Below are positions 33,643 to 46,943 of a stretch of 64,000 bases of DNA, piece after piece. Below the pieces are notes generated by a model that saw nothing but the letters and a program-made list of their open reading frames with translations, was not told where the DNA came from and did no database searches. Source of the stretch: Uloborus plumipes (taxonomy: Eukaryota; Arthropoda; Arachnida; Araneae; Uloboridae); contig JAXGGA010001692.1 in the NCBI GenBank assembly GCA_038373865.1, positions 62,001 to 126,000 of the forward strand, given 5' to 3'. Position 1 is the first letter of the stretch. The number at the start of each line of letters is the position of its first letter. Both the position numbers and the translations under genes were made by a program.

Positions 33643-34054
33643 CCATGGAGCTTTCTTTTCCTTGTATATATTTGTCTAATTTCAAGAAATTTCCACGTTA
33701 AGCTTGTAAAAAGGTAAAAAGTTAAATTTTAGACTAATGTTTTTGAAATAAATGGTCATCAATATGACAAATTTAACTGTAATTAAATACAAGGGTCTAA
33801 ATTTTCTTAACCTTGGTCCATTAGAACACATCTTCCTGGGTATTTTGAGAAAAATAGATGTGAATTGATTATTTCAGATAGTGCATAGGTCACATATTTA
33901 ATGAAATTCAGTTGGCAGTGGTTTTGATATATTTCGATGTAGAAAAATTTATTGGAGTAGAAGGGAAATCTATCTATTCATGTTTAATTTCCATATTTAA
34001 TGTGTAAAATTATTTATTATTCAAAATAATTTAATATTTTATCAGATTTAACCA

Positions 34055-34190
34055 TGTCGGTACCATGAACTTCATACTTGGGGTTTTTCTTCTCATTAGT
34101 GTGCAGCCACATTTCTCTAAGAGGTCCACCGACCCCTGAAGGTCCCCAAGCTCATACCGGGGAGTCCGCAACGCTAGCCAGCTGAAAATT
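34055..34190 (-). other. GC-richer, coding-like island of unknown nature
   Basis: On the minus strand an open frame reads SWLALRTPRYELGDLQGSVD then LLEKCGCTLMRRKTPSMKFM. It is preceded by TTTTCAG, which could serve as a splice acceptor. No domain is recognised and no adjoining exon is visible. It may be a repeat fragment rather than a gene. Confidence 0.3.
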
Positions 34191-35033
34191 GTGAAAAAAA
34201 AAAGGTTAAATAATAGCAATTGACTCAGTCACAACATGTGAGGTGGAAAGTTTCCTACGAAGAAGAAAATTAGTTGTGTCATTTTTAGTGTCTTCTTCAC
34301 TCTGAACTCGGAGATTTAATATACAAAGAGCTGAAACTTTTTGTCTCATATTGTACAGCTTATTTGTGAGGTCAAACAATTTCTACGCTTTGTAACATAA
34401 AAATGTTGCAAAAATAAATTGCCTTAAGAGTATTGGACCAACTTTGAGGTTGAAGATTTCAATGCTCACCCTGAAAATCTGAGATATCATAAAAATTAAG
34501 AAATAACTTCATTCATCCATAGATTCATGTGGAAAGACAAGCTACAAGTGTCTTTCCACATGTAGCTTGTGGAACATAGTACTTGTATGTACATAGTGAC
34601 ATACAAGAAAAGACCTGCTGAATATTTTTCAAAGTATAAATATGTTCATTGTTTGTAAAAACAGTAAAACAATACAAGTATTTTACTTCTTGAGTAATTA
34701 AGCATACTAGTTTATTTCCGTAGTGTTAAAGTCAGAATATATCATAGCTATAGACAACTTACACACTGATTTATAACTTTGTTTTTACTTCCCTGGCCCA
34801 AATAGTAATGCTAAGTAAAGAAAGCTAGACAGCAACTCTAAACAATATGTAGAAAAGATTAAAGAAATGTAGAATCACGTAAATATACACATTAAAAAAA
34901 TGATTATAATGTATCATATCAAGTTTTTTTATGGGGGATTAGCCAAGCTGTTGTGCTTTAAGGTGGTGGGTTTGTGGTGGCCTGGACTTCAAGAACCTCT
35001 GTTGTAGAGTATAATATTTTTTTTATTTTTCAG

Positions 35034-35158
35034 TTTAGGAATACCTGAAAATTGTCACCGCAACAATGTTGTCCTTACCTGTGAATGTAATCAAGCACAC
35101 TATGGCTACACAGTTTTTTATAAAGTTGCATTAAACATCACAAGCTTACACTTAATAG
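35034..35158 (+). CDS. gon-1/ADAMTS9: GON-domain exon (ADAMTS9/20/GON-1-like), antepenultimate visible part
   Basis: This 125-bp exon lies between a T-rich acceptor ending TTTTTCAG (35033) and a GTATAT donor (35159). It encodes LGIPENCHRNNVVLTCECNQ, then AHYGYTVFYKVALNITSLHL and IG. Known GON domains carry the same spacing: a C...N..R..C.C region, then a hydrophobic YxxF.KV.INL.T segment. The exon begins in phase 2 (one base completes the previous codon) and ends in phase 1, matching the next exon. The preceding GON exon was not found. The GON domain ends the secreted ADAMTS9/20 proteases, which act in the extracellular matrix. Confidence 0.85.
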
Positions 35159-36070
35159 GTATATGATTTAGTTTATTTTTAATGAAACCGATTATACTGT
35201 GTTATATATGGCTTAGGGAAAACCTGGAATACCCAGGAAGTTCAAAATCTTCCTCAAATTTTGAAAAATTCTCATGTGAAAAGAGAATTTTTCACATAAA
35301 ACCTGATTTTTTTTATACATCCTCAAAATTAAAATATCAATGTTACAGTGTTCCTATGTTGTCCTATAAATCTGAAGAAAGTCCTATTTTCACCCTATAT
35401 TTTTTAGTCTCTGCTTCCTTACATCATCTGTTTGCCCCCAGAAACTATAATTTCTGATGAAAAAGGTTTTTTTTTTTTTGAAACATGCCAGCTCTAAACT
35501 GGTGCTTTGTTGAAAATTGGGTCTTCTGTTTGAAATTTCAATATTTTTGCAGCCTGTAAAGATTTTAGTTATTTTAGAAGTTCATAGTTATTGTACATAT
35601 GCTACCTTAACTCTACTAATTTTTTCCTTTATTTCAATAATTTATTCTTTCTTAACTTAATTTTAGTTATTGGGCCAAATCAACCAAAAAATGGGATTTA
35701 ACACCTATAGTCTTGAGTTTTGATGAAACTTGTCATGTTTGTTCCTCCTATGTGTTTAAGAAAGCAGACAAAATATTTTTAACGAATCTCAAGTAGTTCA
35801 GGTTTTTCAACCTGTTAAATTTTTTGGGATGTCAAGCAGAGCATTTTTTAAGGATTTTTCACTGGGCGACACGGGGCGGTTGTCTGTGATTAAATGTGAC
35901 TGTGGGGGGGGGGGGGGGGGAGAGGAAAAACCCAAAATAGATAAAAAAAATTTGCAAAAAAAACATTTATTTTTAATATTTTAAATAATATTTCAAAAAA
36001 AAAGTTGGAAAATTTTACCCAACATTTGTAAAACCCAAATTCATAACAAAATTACCCAATATTTGTACAT

Positions 36071-38692
36071 TAGGGTGGGCCCAAAAAACACTTTTTTTTA
36101 TTTCGAATTTGTAATAGCGCTGAAAAGTTGCGAATTATGAAGACAAAAAGAAGGAAAAAAAAAATCGAAATCGGTTGATATCTTCCGATCGCGCATAAGA
36201 CCTAAAATTTGACAAAAAATAAAAAAAACTTCATTTTCGCGAATTTTTTTTTTAAATTTTTGAATTGGATGTTTTCGAAATGTAATACTAGTGCGGAAAA
36301 GTAGCTAATTGTAAAGACAAAAAGAAGGAAAAAAAATTATCGAAATCCATTGATATCTTCCGATCGCGCATAAGGCCTAAAATTTGACAAAATATGAAAA
36401 AAACTTCATTTTTTCGATTTTTTTGAAAAAATTTTGAATGAAATGTTTTCATAATTTTTTCGCGCGGAAAAGCTTATAAATTTGAAGACAAAACGAGGGA
36501 TAAAAAGGAGGGAAAAAAATTATCAAAATCGATTAATATCTTCCGTTCGTGCCTAGGGCCTAAACTTTAACAAAATACGAAAAAACATCATTTTTGCGAT
36601 TTTTTGTTTAATTTTTTGAATTTGATGTTTTCGTAATGCAATAGTTTGTAACGTTTACTAATATAGCCTTAAACCATTGTGCTTTGATTTTGTTTTGGTC
36701 AGTTAATATCTTCCGGTTGCGCATTAACCCCAAAATTACCCAAAATAATAATAAAAAAAAGTAACATTTTTACGCGTTTTTGGTTTTTGATGAAAATTTT
36801 TTTGTGAAACAACCGTAGTATTTTTTGAGACAGACTGACAATAAGATAGAAAAACAAACTACCACAGGTTCAGTCGATGTTATCCAGTTGCGAAAATATT
36901 TAGGAACTCTCATGCGCAGACGTCGGGCAGCAATCCAGGCAACGTCGCTCGCCTGGCTACGGCTCTCTTCCACTCCATTGCCGCCTTCCTAGGACCATGT
37001 CAGCTGTCTGCCTATATTGTTTTTTCAGTTTGCGCTTCTATGTAGTTATCGCAGTGTACTATTATTTAGTTCAATCTAGCTGTTTTGATTTTGAAAATCT
37101 TGTAGTCTTCTGTAATGATGTAGTTTCCTGCTGTGTGTGGACTCTGTGATTTAACAGAAAGTTATGTAATAACAAGACAAATATTTGGCTTCCCCACTTT
37201 TGGCACTCCAAAGAACTGCCATCAACCTAACTGCCTACTGGCGAAGACACCATTATTAATTTCTAGTGCCAAATTTAACCTTCCTTGAGTACGGCACCTA
37301 ATGATGTCCTTGCCAGTGGACGGCTTGTTTGATGGCAGTTCTTTTGGAGTACCAAAAGTGGGGTAGCCAAATATTTGTCTTGTTGTTAGAGTATTTGTCT
37401 TGTTATTTGGCTCGTCCATTGTACAACTTTTTCGTTAAATCACCGAGTTCAGACAAAGCAGAAAACTACATCATTACAGAAGACTATAAGAATTTCAAAA
37501 TGAAAACAGATAGATTGAACTAAATAATAGTACATCGCGATTGCTACATAGAAACGTAGACTGAAAAAACAATATAGGCAGACAGCTGACGTAGTCCTAG
37601 GAAGGCGGCGATGGAGTGGAAGAGAGCCGTTGCCAACCGAGCGACGTTGCCAACCGAGCGACGTTGCCTGCCGACGTCTACGCATGAGAGTTTCTAAGGC
37701 TTTTCGCAACTGAATAATATCGACTGAACCTCTGGTAGTTTGTTTTTATTATTGTCAGTCTGTCTTAAAAAATAATACGGTTATTTCACAAAAAATTATT
37801 CATCAAAAACCAAAAACGTGTAAAAATGTAACTTTTTTTTAATTATTATTTTGGGTAAATTTGGGGTTAATGAGTGACCAGAAGATATTAACTGACCAAA
37901 ACAAAATCAAAACACAATGTTTTAAGGCTATATTAGCAAATGTTACAAGTATTGCACTACGAAAACATCTAATTCAAAAAATTAAACACAAAGTCGCAAA
38001 AATGATGTTTTTTCATATTTTGTCAAAGTTTAGGCCCTAGACACGACCGGAAGATATAAATCGATTTCGATAATTTTTTTTCCTCCTTTTTATCCCTCTT
38101 TTTGTCTTCATAATTATAAACTTTTCCGCGCGAAAAAATTATGGAAACATTTCATTCGAAATTTTTTCAAAAAAAATCGCAAAAAAGAAGTTTTTTTCAT
38201 TTTTTGTCAAATTTTAGGCCTTATGCGCGATCAGAAGATATCAATGGATTTCGATAATTTTTTTTTCCTTCTTTTTGTCCTTACAATTAGCTACTTTTGC
38301 GCACTGTTACATTTCGAAAACATCAAATTCAAAAATTAAAAAAAAAATCGCAAAAATGAAGTTTTTTCATTTTTTGTCAAACTTTAGGGCTTATGCGCGA
38401 TCGGAAGATATCAATGGATTTCGATAATTTTTTTTCCTTCTTTTTGTCCTTACAATTAGCTACTTTTGCGCACTGTTACATTTCGAAAACATCAAATTCA
38501 AAAATTAAAAAAAAAATCGCGAAAATGAAGTTTTTTCATTTTTTGTCAAACTTTAGGGCTTATGCGCGATCGGAAGGTATCAACCGATTTCGATAATTTT
38601 TTTTCCTTCTTTTTGTCTTCATAATTCGCAACTTTTCCGCGCTATTACAAATTCGAAATAAAAAAAAAGTGTTTTTTTGGCGGCCCACCCTA
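36071..38692. mobile_element. 2.6-kb foldback element with TTAGGGTGGGCC ends
   Basis: The left arm (about 36071-37226) and right arm (about 37331-38692) are reverse complements around a loop of about 100 bp. The termini are TAGGGTGGGCC and GGCCCACCCTA. The outer halves of both arms are built of units of about 170 bp containing ATCTTCCGATCGCGCATAAG. The right arm carries one unit more than the left: the segments starting near 38270 and 38440 are almost identical 169-bp copies. The inner halves hold unique GC-richer sequence (GACGTCGGGCAGCAATCC). No transposase seen. Confidence 0.88.
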
Positions 38693-40230
38693 ATGTACAC
38701 GTGTTACTCTTTTCTTGTAGTTTTTTGCAAAAAGTACAAAAAAAAAAAAAACTGTGCAAAGAATTGTGAAAAATATAAATAAATTAATAAAACACTACTA
38801 CATGTAAAAAAGAACCACTATAGATAATCACGAATAAAGCAAATACTTATCCGGTCTCTTGAAATTTCATGGCCAATTATAAAAGAATGCAATTTGGAGA
38901 AGCGGTGGAGGCTTTTTGGAAGGGGAAAAAAGAGAAAGAAAGAATTCCGTTTACGAAAACATGGAGTGACCAAATGTTGGATTTTACAATGTCGCCCAGT
39001 GACTCTGTTTTGCATTTTCTAGGCGACAAATTTTCTTCACTAGGCGACATTAGTGTCGCCTGGTCCCTATGTTAAAAAATGCTCTGATGTCAAGATTTTT
39101 TACAATCAGACTAAAGAAACTGCAATTTGTTCTGTTATGAAAAACATAATATAGAAAAGTCATTGTTTAAAAGGCAGTGTTGATAGATTTACAAGAATAA
39201 TTTAATGGGCCAGAAGTCATAAAAAAAGTATTTAAATCATTAAGTGCCTTTACTTAGTTCAGAAAACATGCTGAAATAATGAAACGTTTTAAACTAAATT
39301 TAGGATTCTATACTAAGTGGAATATCACTCATAATTTAAAAAGAGAACCAAGTGTATTATTATCATTGTTATTGAACTGAAAGATATGTTCTACTTAATT
39401 AAAGAAAAGAGAATGCTAGTTTTCTCACTCTGTAACATTTTACTTTAAGATCAAAAATAATATGAAAAATATTTTCATTTCTCAACACTATAAATTTAAA
39501 TAGATTGAAATGAAAACATATATTTTACCATTGAAAAAATGAAAAAGAAACATTAAATAGTATAACAAAGATTACACACTGCCCCCTTAATGAGGAATTA
39601 AGGTGAAATTGATCATTTAGTGGAAGTTTCTACAAGATCTAGTCAATATTACGGGGAAAAATAAAAAAATTTCTATGTACCCATAAAACTATCAGGATTA
39701 ACAATTATTGTTTTTTTTTTTTTTTCATTTTTAAAAATTTAATTTACTTTCAGTAGTAGTTAACAAATGAGATTTTGCCTTTTCTTTCTTTTTTGACATT
39801 GAATTGGTTCTTGTAATCCCAAAATATGCAAGTGCAATTTTATTTTGTCCATTTTATACTTTAAATACTGTTTTTTCATTTGGGGTTGTGCTGGAGGGGG
39901 GGGGGGAGAAATTGATATGCATGTACTTTTTCTAATTCTGTAATCTTTTAGATGAAAATGCCATCTAAAAGATTTTGCCTGACTTTTCAAAAACAAATAA
40001 CATAAAATTTAAGCAATAATGTGGGAAAGAACTGCTACCTCAATAGAAAAAGTGAGCTGCAGTGTGAGTTATATTAATAAATCGCTATTCTTAATTGTTA
40101 AAGATTGTATTTTAAATATTTTTACAACTTTATTTAAAATTTAATCCTTTAAGAACCTTGATTGCATCGAGGCATTTGTTGATTGCATTTGTCGAAAACA
40201 TTTTTAAACATGAAAAAAAAAATACATATC

Positions 40231-40469
40231 TTAACCTTTTAGATTCGCGCTGCTCATATAGAAATTTTTCTTTCGACCCAGGTAGTACGACACTTGAACC
40301 ACACAGATTTCTTTTCCATTGAAAAGAGAAGGTATAAACTCGTACCAGACGCATGAAACCTTGAAAAAATCCCCAGCTCCAAAGGGTTCGAGTGAAAGTT
40401 TCAACCCTGTCCTCCAAAGAAAAAAAACTTATGGTACAACATGTGTACCGCCCGGTTCCTAAAGGTTAA
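40231..40469 (-). mobile_element. TTAA-flanked miniature element, copy 2
   Basis: It begins TTAACCTTTTAGATTCGCGC and ends CCCGGTTCCTAAAGGTTAA, inverted relative to the copy at 12509-12748. Internal landmarks shared by all copies include TCGACCCAGGTAGTACGACA and GAAGGTATAAACTCGTACCA. It lies in the 7.5-kb intron. Confidence 0.85.
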
Positions 40470-41048
40470 CATATTTCAAAATTTAGTTCCTTTTCAAAGT
40501 CACACTTAAACTCATATGCATGGGATAATGTGAATTGAGTTGAAATAAGCTAAATATCAAAAAGTTGTTCAAGAAATAAATGGCAATTCAAAAGCAATAA
40601 ATTTCAGATTTAAAGCAGTTATCAGTATAGATTTTTAATGCTATAACACTTTTTCCTTGTAGTGTGAGTTATGCATATAATTAGTCTATTATTACTCCCC
40701 TTCTCCAGAAGATAAATATACTGGACACACTCTAGTGAAAAGTTTTCATCTTTAATATGAGACTTTAATACCTGCAATATCCTCTATTGTTCATTTATGA
40801 ATTGTTTCTATGATTTCAATGAGCTTCATTCATTTTTTTAACTTTGATTTATATTTAATTTTACGAAATATCATCCAAATCATTTTTAAAACCAAAAAAC
40901 AATTGTTAAACAAGATTTGATTGCAATAAACAAATGGTGTTTCTGTAAAATTTCTTAAGTTTTGATCAGCTGAAGATATATTTAAAAAGACTGGTCACAA
41001 GAATATTCCTAACACAAGAAATACTATCTCATAATTTTTAGTGATATA

Positions 41049-41830
41049 CAGGGTGGTTATAATAAATTAACGTGAGGTGTTTGGAGCCCTCTAGCGCGTT
41101 AAGTACTGGGCGAAACATTGTCAAATTTCATGAGTGCACATATTAGACCATGGGATTTTGATTTCTGAAATGAAACAAATTAGTTTAAAAAATCGCCTCC
41201 AGGGGAAAATTTGGCACTGTAACAGTGCATTACTGTGAATATTGCGAATTAAATTTTAAAAAATGCTGTACAAAGTAATATCGCAATGAAAAAATGATTG
41301 TTATTTGCAAATCAGGTTTAATATGATCGTCGTAGAATTTCCGGTAATTCCCCCAATTTAGCCCGATCTCAATCCATGTGATTTTTGGTTATGGGGATAG
41401 CTGAAAAGTGTTGTGTATCAAAGACATGTTTCTGATGTAGCAAGTTTAAAAGATATGGTAACTTTTAAAGTCCGAGAAATCAATTCTAATATGTTACGAG
41501 CTGCCATGGAAAATGTTGTGCATCGCATCCAGTTCTTGCAACTTCACAATGGTGATCATATTGAACTACATATGTGACAAAAAAAGCCATTTTTGCCAAA
41601 AAAAATGGATGCATATTTTGTCCGTAGCATTTCATTCTCCGACAATCGGAGTAATACACTTTTGCAGCGCCAAAATTTCCCATGGTGACCATTTTTTAAA
41701 CTTATTTTTATTTCAGAAATTGAAATCCCATGTTCTAATATGTGTGACCATAAAACTTGGCAATGTTTCCCCCCAGTACTTCATGTGCTAGAGGGCTCCA
41801 AACACCTCACGTTAATTTATAACCACCCTG
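41049..41830 (+). mobile_element. mariner-type remnant, copy 2
   Basis: CAGGGTGGTTATAATAAATT at the start and its reverse complement at the end, with TA at 41047-41048 and 41831-41832, define a 782-bp element of the same family as 20235-21007. The + strand keeps part of a transposase: PDLNPCDFWLWG, LKSVVYQRHVSD, then MLRAAMENVVHRIQFLQLHN, ending at TGA near 41577. The PDLNPCDFW motif holds the third catalytic Asp of mariner (D,D34D type). Everything upstream of it is deleted. Confidence 0.85.
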
Positions 41831-42705
41831 TATGTTAGAAAATAACTTATCCTTTTCCGTTTGGTTTACTTCTCTGGCAGCTATTCTTTATTTCATTGGT
41901 CTTGTTTAAATTCATTAAAGTATGGTTTGTACTCTAAAAACACAAATTCAAGCAAATATTTCTTGAAGTTTCTTTAAAAAAAAATGTATCTCATTGATTG
42001 CAGAAAGTTTCTTTACAGTAAGTCTATCGGAAATGCTCTGAATGTCTGCAGTTCACTTTTAAGTACCTTTCTCCCCCTACTTCAAACTTGTCAATGTGAG
42101 GACTTAGAACTACCATGCATTACTGTATGGCTTAGGAAAAGTAGTTAACTCCTTCTCACACAGGCAACCAAGCCCATATTGCATAAGTGAAAGGTAGACC
42201 ACTTTTGACCTAATCTGATTTTAGTTGGTGATTCTTTCCGGGTTTCCTGTTGATTGATATGAATTGTCTATGTGCATTAATAGATTTTAGGTTGTTATTG
42301 AAGGCAGCCTAATGATCTATGATCAACATGTATTTTAATAATTGCATGTAGTTACAAAGTACTCTAGTAGAGGTACAGCCAGGAGAAGTTGGAAGTCAAA
42401 CCTCCTCCCCCAAACCCTTGGTTCAATCACATATTGTCAATCCTAATACAGTAACTTGTTTTTACGTAGGTACTGTTATGACTCTCCCCCAACCCTACCC
42501 TAATTGCCAGCAAATTAATATCTAAATCATTCGATAACAGCCCAAGATTTATCATAAGCGGGTTTTAATACTTGAGTTTTATGAAATTGTATTTGAGGAA
42601 TTACCTTCCTCATACCTTTTAAGAGTTGTAAGTATTGCTTAGAAGTATGGAAAATACCTTATACACTTAGTAAAACCATGCATTTTAATCTGCAAATATT
42701 TTCAG

Positions 42706-42902
42706 GAAATGATTTTACATTTACTGATACCTATTATGGAAGGCCCATACCCTTTGCAACAGCTGGAGATTGCTCAAGAATACCAAAGTGCCTTCTTGGT
42801 TCATTTGCAATTTCTTTAGAAGGAACAGACTTCAGAGTTGCATCTACAGCTAAATGGGTATCTAAAGATGGTCTTGCTCATGTTTACTTGCACCGTGCAA
42901 AG
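42706..42902 (+). CDS. gon-1/ADAMTS9: GON-domain exon (ADAMTS9/20/GON-1-like), core motif
   Basis: This 197-bp exon has the acceptor ATATTTTCAG (ending 42705) and the donor GTTGTA (42903). It encodes NDFTFTDTYYGRPIPFATAG, then DCSRIPKCLLGSFAISLEGT, then AKWVSKDGLAHVYLHRAK. TYxGRPxPFATAGDC...KC..G.F.I.L.GT is the signature stretch of GON domains and gives high confidence in the assignment. It enters in phase 1 and leaves in phase 0, matching its neighbours. Conserved Cys residues are kept and no stop is seen, so the gene looks functional. Confidence 0.93.
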
Positions 42903-44086
42903 GTTGTAATATTCTCATATTTTTCTTTTGTATTTGGTTTTTTTTTTCCTGTGAATTTTTAACCTGTTTCTGGTATTTTGATTGTGAAAAATCAGTATCA
43001 AAATAAAAAGTAAGATATACGTCAAGGAAAATTTTTGCTGATAAATATTTATTTCACTGGTGCTTGTAAAAATCTCCCCCCCCCCTAGTTAATTTGTTAA
43101 GCAAATTATATATTTTTGATCCATAAAAAAATTGACCAGCTTTTTAAAATGAATAACACATTTTTATACCTGACATGTACCCAATGTGATTATTTTCAGT
43201 TGATGACAAACTATAAATTTGTAAAAGTTAAATGAGCGATGTGTTTTAAATGCCCAAGTTTTGTCAAGACAGTTGCATACACATGTTTTCGGATTTCAAA
43301 GAGCCCTTTTCACAATGCAGAAGAGGGTTCTAATAATTAATCTATTTATATGAGTAATTGCATCATTTTAAAAGGTTGAGTAAATGTGAAAGAAATAGGA
43401 AAAACGTACTTTTTCCATATCTAATACTGTTGGCTTATTTTTATATCTGCTTCATGTTTTCTCTCTCCCCTTTAGGAAAATTCTTGCTACTTATCCTCAG
43501 AAAAATTATACTATTGTTAGGCACTTCAATGCATTATACAACTAAGGAACTGAAGTTTTTAATCACAGAAAACTACATTACTGCTGTTCAATAATGTGAT
43601 GGAGTGTAGAAGTTGATGTATGTTTGAGGCATAGTCTGTTAGGGTTAGACATTTAAAACTTTAGAGATTTTGCAAGTGGAAGAAAATGAGACTTTTCTAT
43701 TTCTCAAAATATCAGAGAACATAATATCACAATATCCCAGCAAGCAAAATATCTTGCCTCAGGATTGCATAAAGGTTAACGCGTCGGCAAATATCACCTT
43801 GCCTAAATGCTGCCTGGATAATGTTATGTTACTCTCTAAGAGCTGTCAGCGACTTGCCCCAATGTTGACTGTCAAGGTGTATGCAGCCTAATATCAGTCG
43901 AGTTACAGGGTGGACTCTGTCTTTGAAGCATCAAAATGCTGGTATAACAGTGTGAAATCAATCTGCATGCAAGAAGTGGTAGCTATTGTAATCCTGCATA
44001 CATATTATCTTGACATTAAAATGGCAGGATACATTGATATAACTGTGAAATTAGTCTGTATGCAAGGTGCAATTGCTTGCAAGGTC

Positions 44087-44117
<31 letters not shown>

Positions 44118-44383
44118 TATTTTCGCTTCAAATTCACGAAGTAAATTTCATTCTTTAACTATTCGTTTTATTCTTCAAGCAAAAATTTTTTTAAGCTTAG
44201 AATTTTTTTTAAGCTGACACATGATTGGAAAGTCACATAGAGATATTTGCTTTTGTTCGATTTGCAATTTAATTGCGGATAATGAAAATTACTTCATTGA
44301 TTTTAGATTAAACTTTACATATTAAAATTCGTAGACTTCTTATATAGTGGCAAAAACATGGTTAGATTTTTATTATTTATTTA

Positions 44384-44420
<37 letters not shown>

Positions 44421-46943
44421 TACTTAACAGAATAAGTCGCACTATTAAAAATACAATGCAATATTTTTATTTAAAAATGTATGCTTCTTTTCGAATTATT
44501 AATACATAAAATGCCTGGTTAAAATTATGGAGAAATATTAATAAATATCGCAGATAATAAACAAAAAATCTAAGTCCATTTCTGAGTGGATGTCAGCTTA
44601 AAAAATACACTTAGACAAAAAACTAATTTATTTTTTAAAATAACATAAATAGTTATTGAATAAAATTAAACTTACTAGCGAGCTTGAAGTCATTTTATGG
44701 TAAAACCGTGACTGCGTATAATCCCTTGTCTGCTTTGTTTAAGAACGAAAAACTTTATTTTTGCCCATTTCTGCCATTGATCGCGATATTTATTGTGTAT
44801 AGCACTTGTTAAATAAAGGCAGTTAAGAATGATTCAAGTAATTTCTAACACAATCATATTCCACGCTTAAGCAAACAGATTTTTAACGAAGCCAAACTGC
44901 GTATCCTACCACTTGCAAGCTAACTCGCTCTCATGTTCTTGATAACACCGAAGAAAAAACCCACGATACAAGAAACTAGGAATGCTGGGAATAAAAGTCT
45001 GTGCATGCGTAACTTTCAACAAAGATCCAGGTGGGTCGGGAGCGTGGGTCTTTGTTTGCTAATGACCCTGACCGCAACAGCATGAAACCAGTGTTTCTCA
45101 ACTGCTCCTTTTGAATCCTGACGCTGATAACATGTATGCAGTCTTAATATTGCAGGAGGAAGTCAGTATGGACATTGAAAGATGAATATAATCTTGCACA
45201 CGTGCTGTTTTTGCAATATATACTTTTTAATCTTTATACAGTCTGTATGCAGTAATTTAAATTTAATACTGACGCCATCAGTACATTATCAAGATCTGTC
45301 AAGGCTGATGCAAGAAATTTTGCTTGTAGGGATACCATGGTGTGGTATAATCTGTTCACATCTGTCTGAAGCTTGAACTCCTCAAAAACCGCTGGAAGTA
45401 GAGACTTGATATTGAATTACTATTCGATTCCAGTTTCTTTTCTGAACAAAACGACCATTTTCGTAGTTGTACAATTTTAACTAACAGAGATATCAATTCA
45501 TAAGTCTCATTTTTGCCCTTTTGTCATTCCTTCAAAATCAGGAAGTAAATGTGCTATTGCGCAATCTTCTCTGACTCGTAGCTTCGTATAGTTGGAACCG
45601 TGCCAGAATCTCTTTCTCTATTCTTCTCAATAATTCGAATGACTTTTTGATGCAGGAAAAAAGCAAAAGTGCAAGCTCCTTCCAGCGATCCGAGCCACCT
45701 TGGCGGTGAGTTGTTGCACTTACCGTATTTTCGGGTAGTTAAGCTACGGCTTATATGTGTTTAAAAGCTGAATTTTAACTCCTGCGGCTTATACGCCATG
45801 GAAGTTTTTTTTTTCTTTTAAGTACATGCTATGTTTATTTTTTCCTAAACCAAAGAACACATCGAAAGCCACTACTGCAACGCCCTTGAACAGTTTTATT
45901 TTAAAAAGAGTAACAGCATTTCTGCTTATTCAGACGTTATTTTATTTTCCTAGATCTGATAACGAAGGGGAATAACTTAAGAAAAAAAAACCATCAACAA
46001 TAACCAACATATCAAAAAACGAATCCAAACGAAAAACAAATAAAAAATCAAAATCGCCAGTGATAAGGAAGGGGAATAAATTAAGGGAAAAAAAACATCA
46101 ACAATAATTCCAAACGAAAAACAAAATCGCCCACAAAATCGCCCACCCATTGCTGAGGGAATGGGAAGTAAGGTTGCTGTAGAGACTACCAGAGAGTAGG
46201 ACAGGATTACTATAAATTGCAGTTATCACTAAAATGTTGCAACGTTTTAATTATCTATGATATTGAAACACTATTTTCAAATCAATGTTACTGATTCTTT
46301 GTCATTGTTTTTTAACTATGTCAATAGGAGTATACTGCAGCATAGGTTCTTGCAGAAAATTTTTAACTACGTTTCATGTGGCTCATACTCTGATTCAGCG
46401 TATCTGATGAAACACATTTCTTTTTTCCGAAATTTTGAGAAGTGCGGCGTATACGGTGGTGTGGCTTATCTACCCTAAAATACGGTACACAAAAAAGTGT
46501 TTACAAGAAACTACTATATAGTATAAAAAATTGCTCATTTGTGCTCATAAATACATTTCTTGCATTTATTTTCTTTCTTTTAAAAACATCAATCTTAAAT
46601 ACGATGCTTTTTTTTTGGGGGGGGGGGGGGGGGTCTTGGAAATGTTTTTAATTTTTATGCTTTTCAATGGATCTTACATAAAATATTTGTTACATCTTGA
46701 AATTTATACGCATAGATGAACTATTTTCTTTTTATTTTAAGATACATTACTATTTCTTATACTGTAGTTACTTGTGTTTTATGAACAATCAACGAACAGC
46801 CTTTTGTAGAGATCTGGAAAACCGGGAAATTCAAATATTCGCATTAGCAATGGTCCCAAGCATGCCAGATAATTGGTTCTCTACACTATTAATTTATGCA
46901 GTATGTTTTTATTTTCCCTTTGTTAATCAAGTATTATATTTAG
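42903..46943 (+). other. Intron of the GON-domain gene, 4.0 kb
   Basis: GT at 42903 and AG at 46942-46943, phase 0. It contains a C-run at about 43076-43085, a block at 43650-44080 with recurring GCAAG/CTTGC motifs related to 45130-45370 (an unclassified repeat), an ATT microsatellite at about 44378-44420 and the TIR element 45723-46485. A G-run lies at about 46617-46633. No further exon was found. Confidence 0.75.
45723..46485. mobile_element. TIR element with CCGTATTTTCGGGTAG ends
   Basis: It starts CCGTATTTTCGGGTAGTTAA and ends CTACCCTAAAATACGG, flanked by TA (45721-45722, 46486-46487). GCGGCTTATACGCC-type sequence follows inside the left end, with the matching GGCGTATACGGTG inside the right. 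The 763-bp interior is AT-rich with two GGGGAATAA-containing direct repeats (about 45970 and 46070). No transposase seen. Confidence 0.8.

Larger units (their letters stand above)
35159..42705 (+). other. Intron of the GON-domain gene, 7.5 kb
   Basis: GT at 35159 and AG at 42704-42705 bound the intron, and the reading phase (1) is kept across it. It contains the giant foldback 36071-38692, a TTAA miniature element 40231-40469 and a mariner remnant 41049-41830. A G-run lies at about 35905-35920 and another at about 39897-39907. The rest is AT-rich, and no further exon was found. Confidence 0.8.

Noticed and set aside
43480..43600. Exon after the CTCTCCCCTTTAG acceptor-like site
   Set aside because: The frame has no GON-like residues, and the flanking GON exons already join in phase without it.
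43670..43891. 73-aa ORF in the 4-kb intron as an exon
   Set aside because: No domain, no good splice sites in frame, and the area consists of recurring GCAAG/CTTGC motifs typical of a dispersed repeat.
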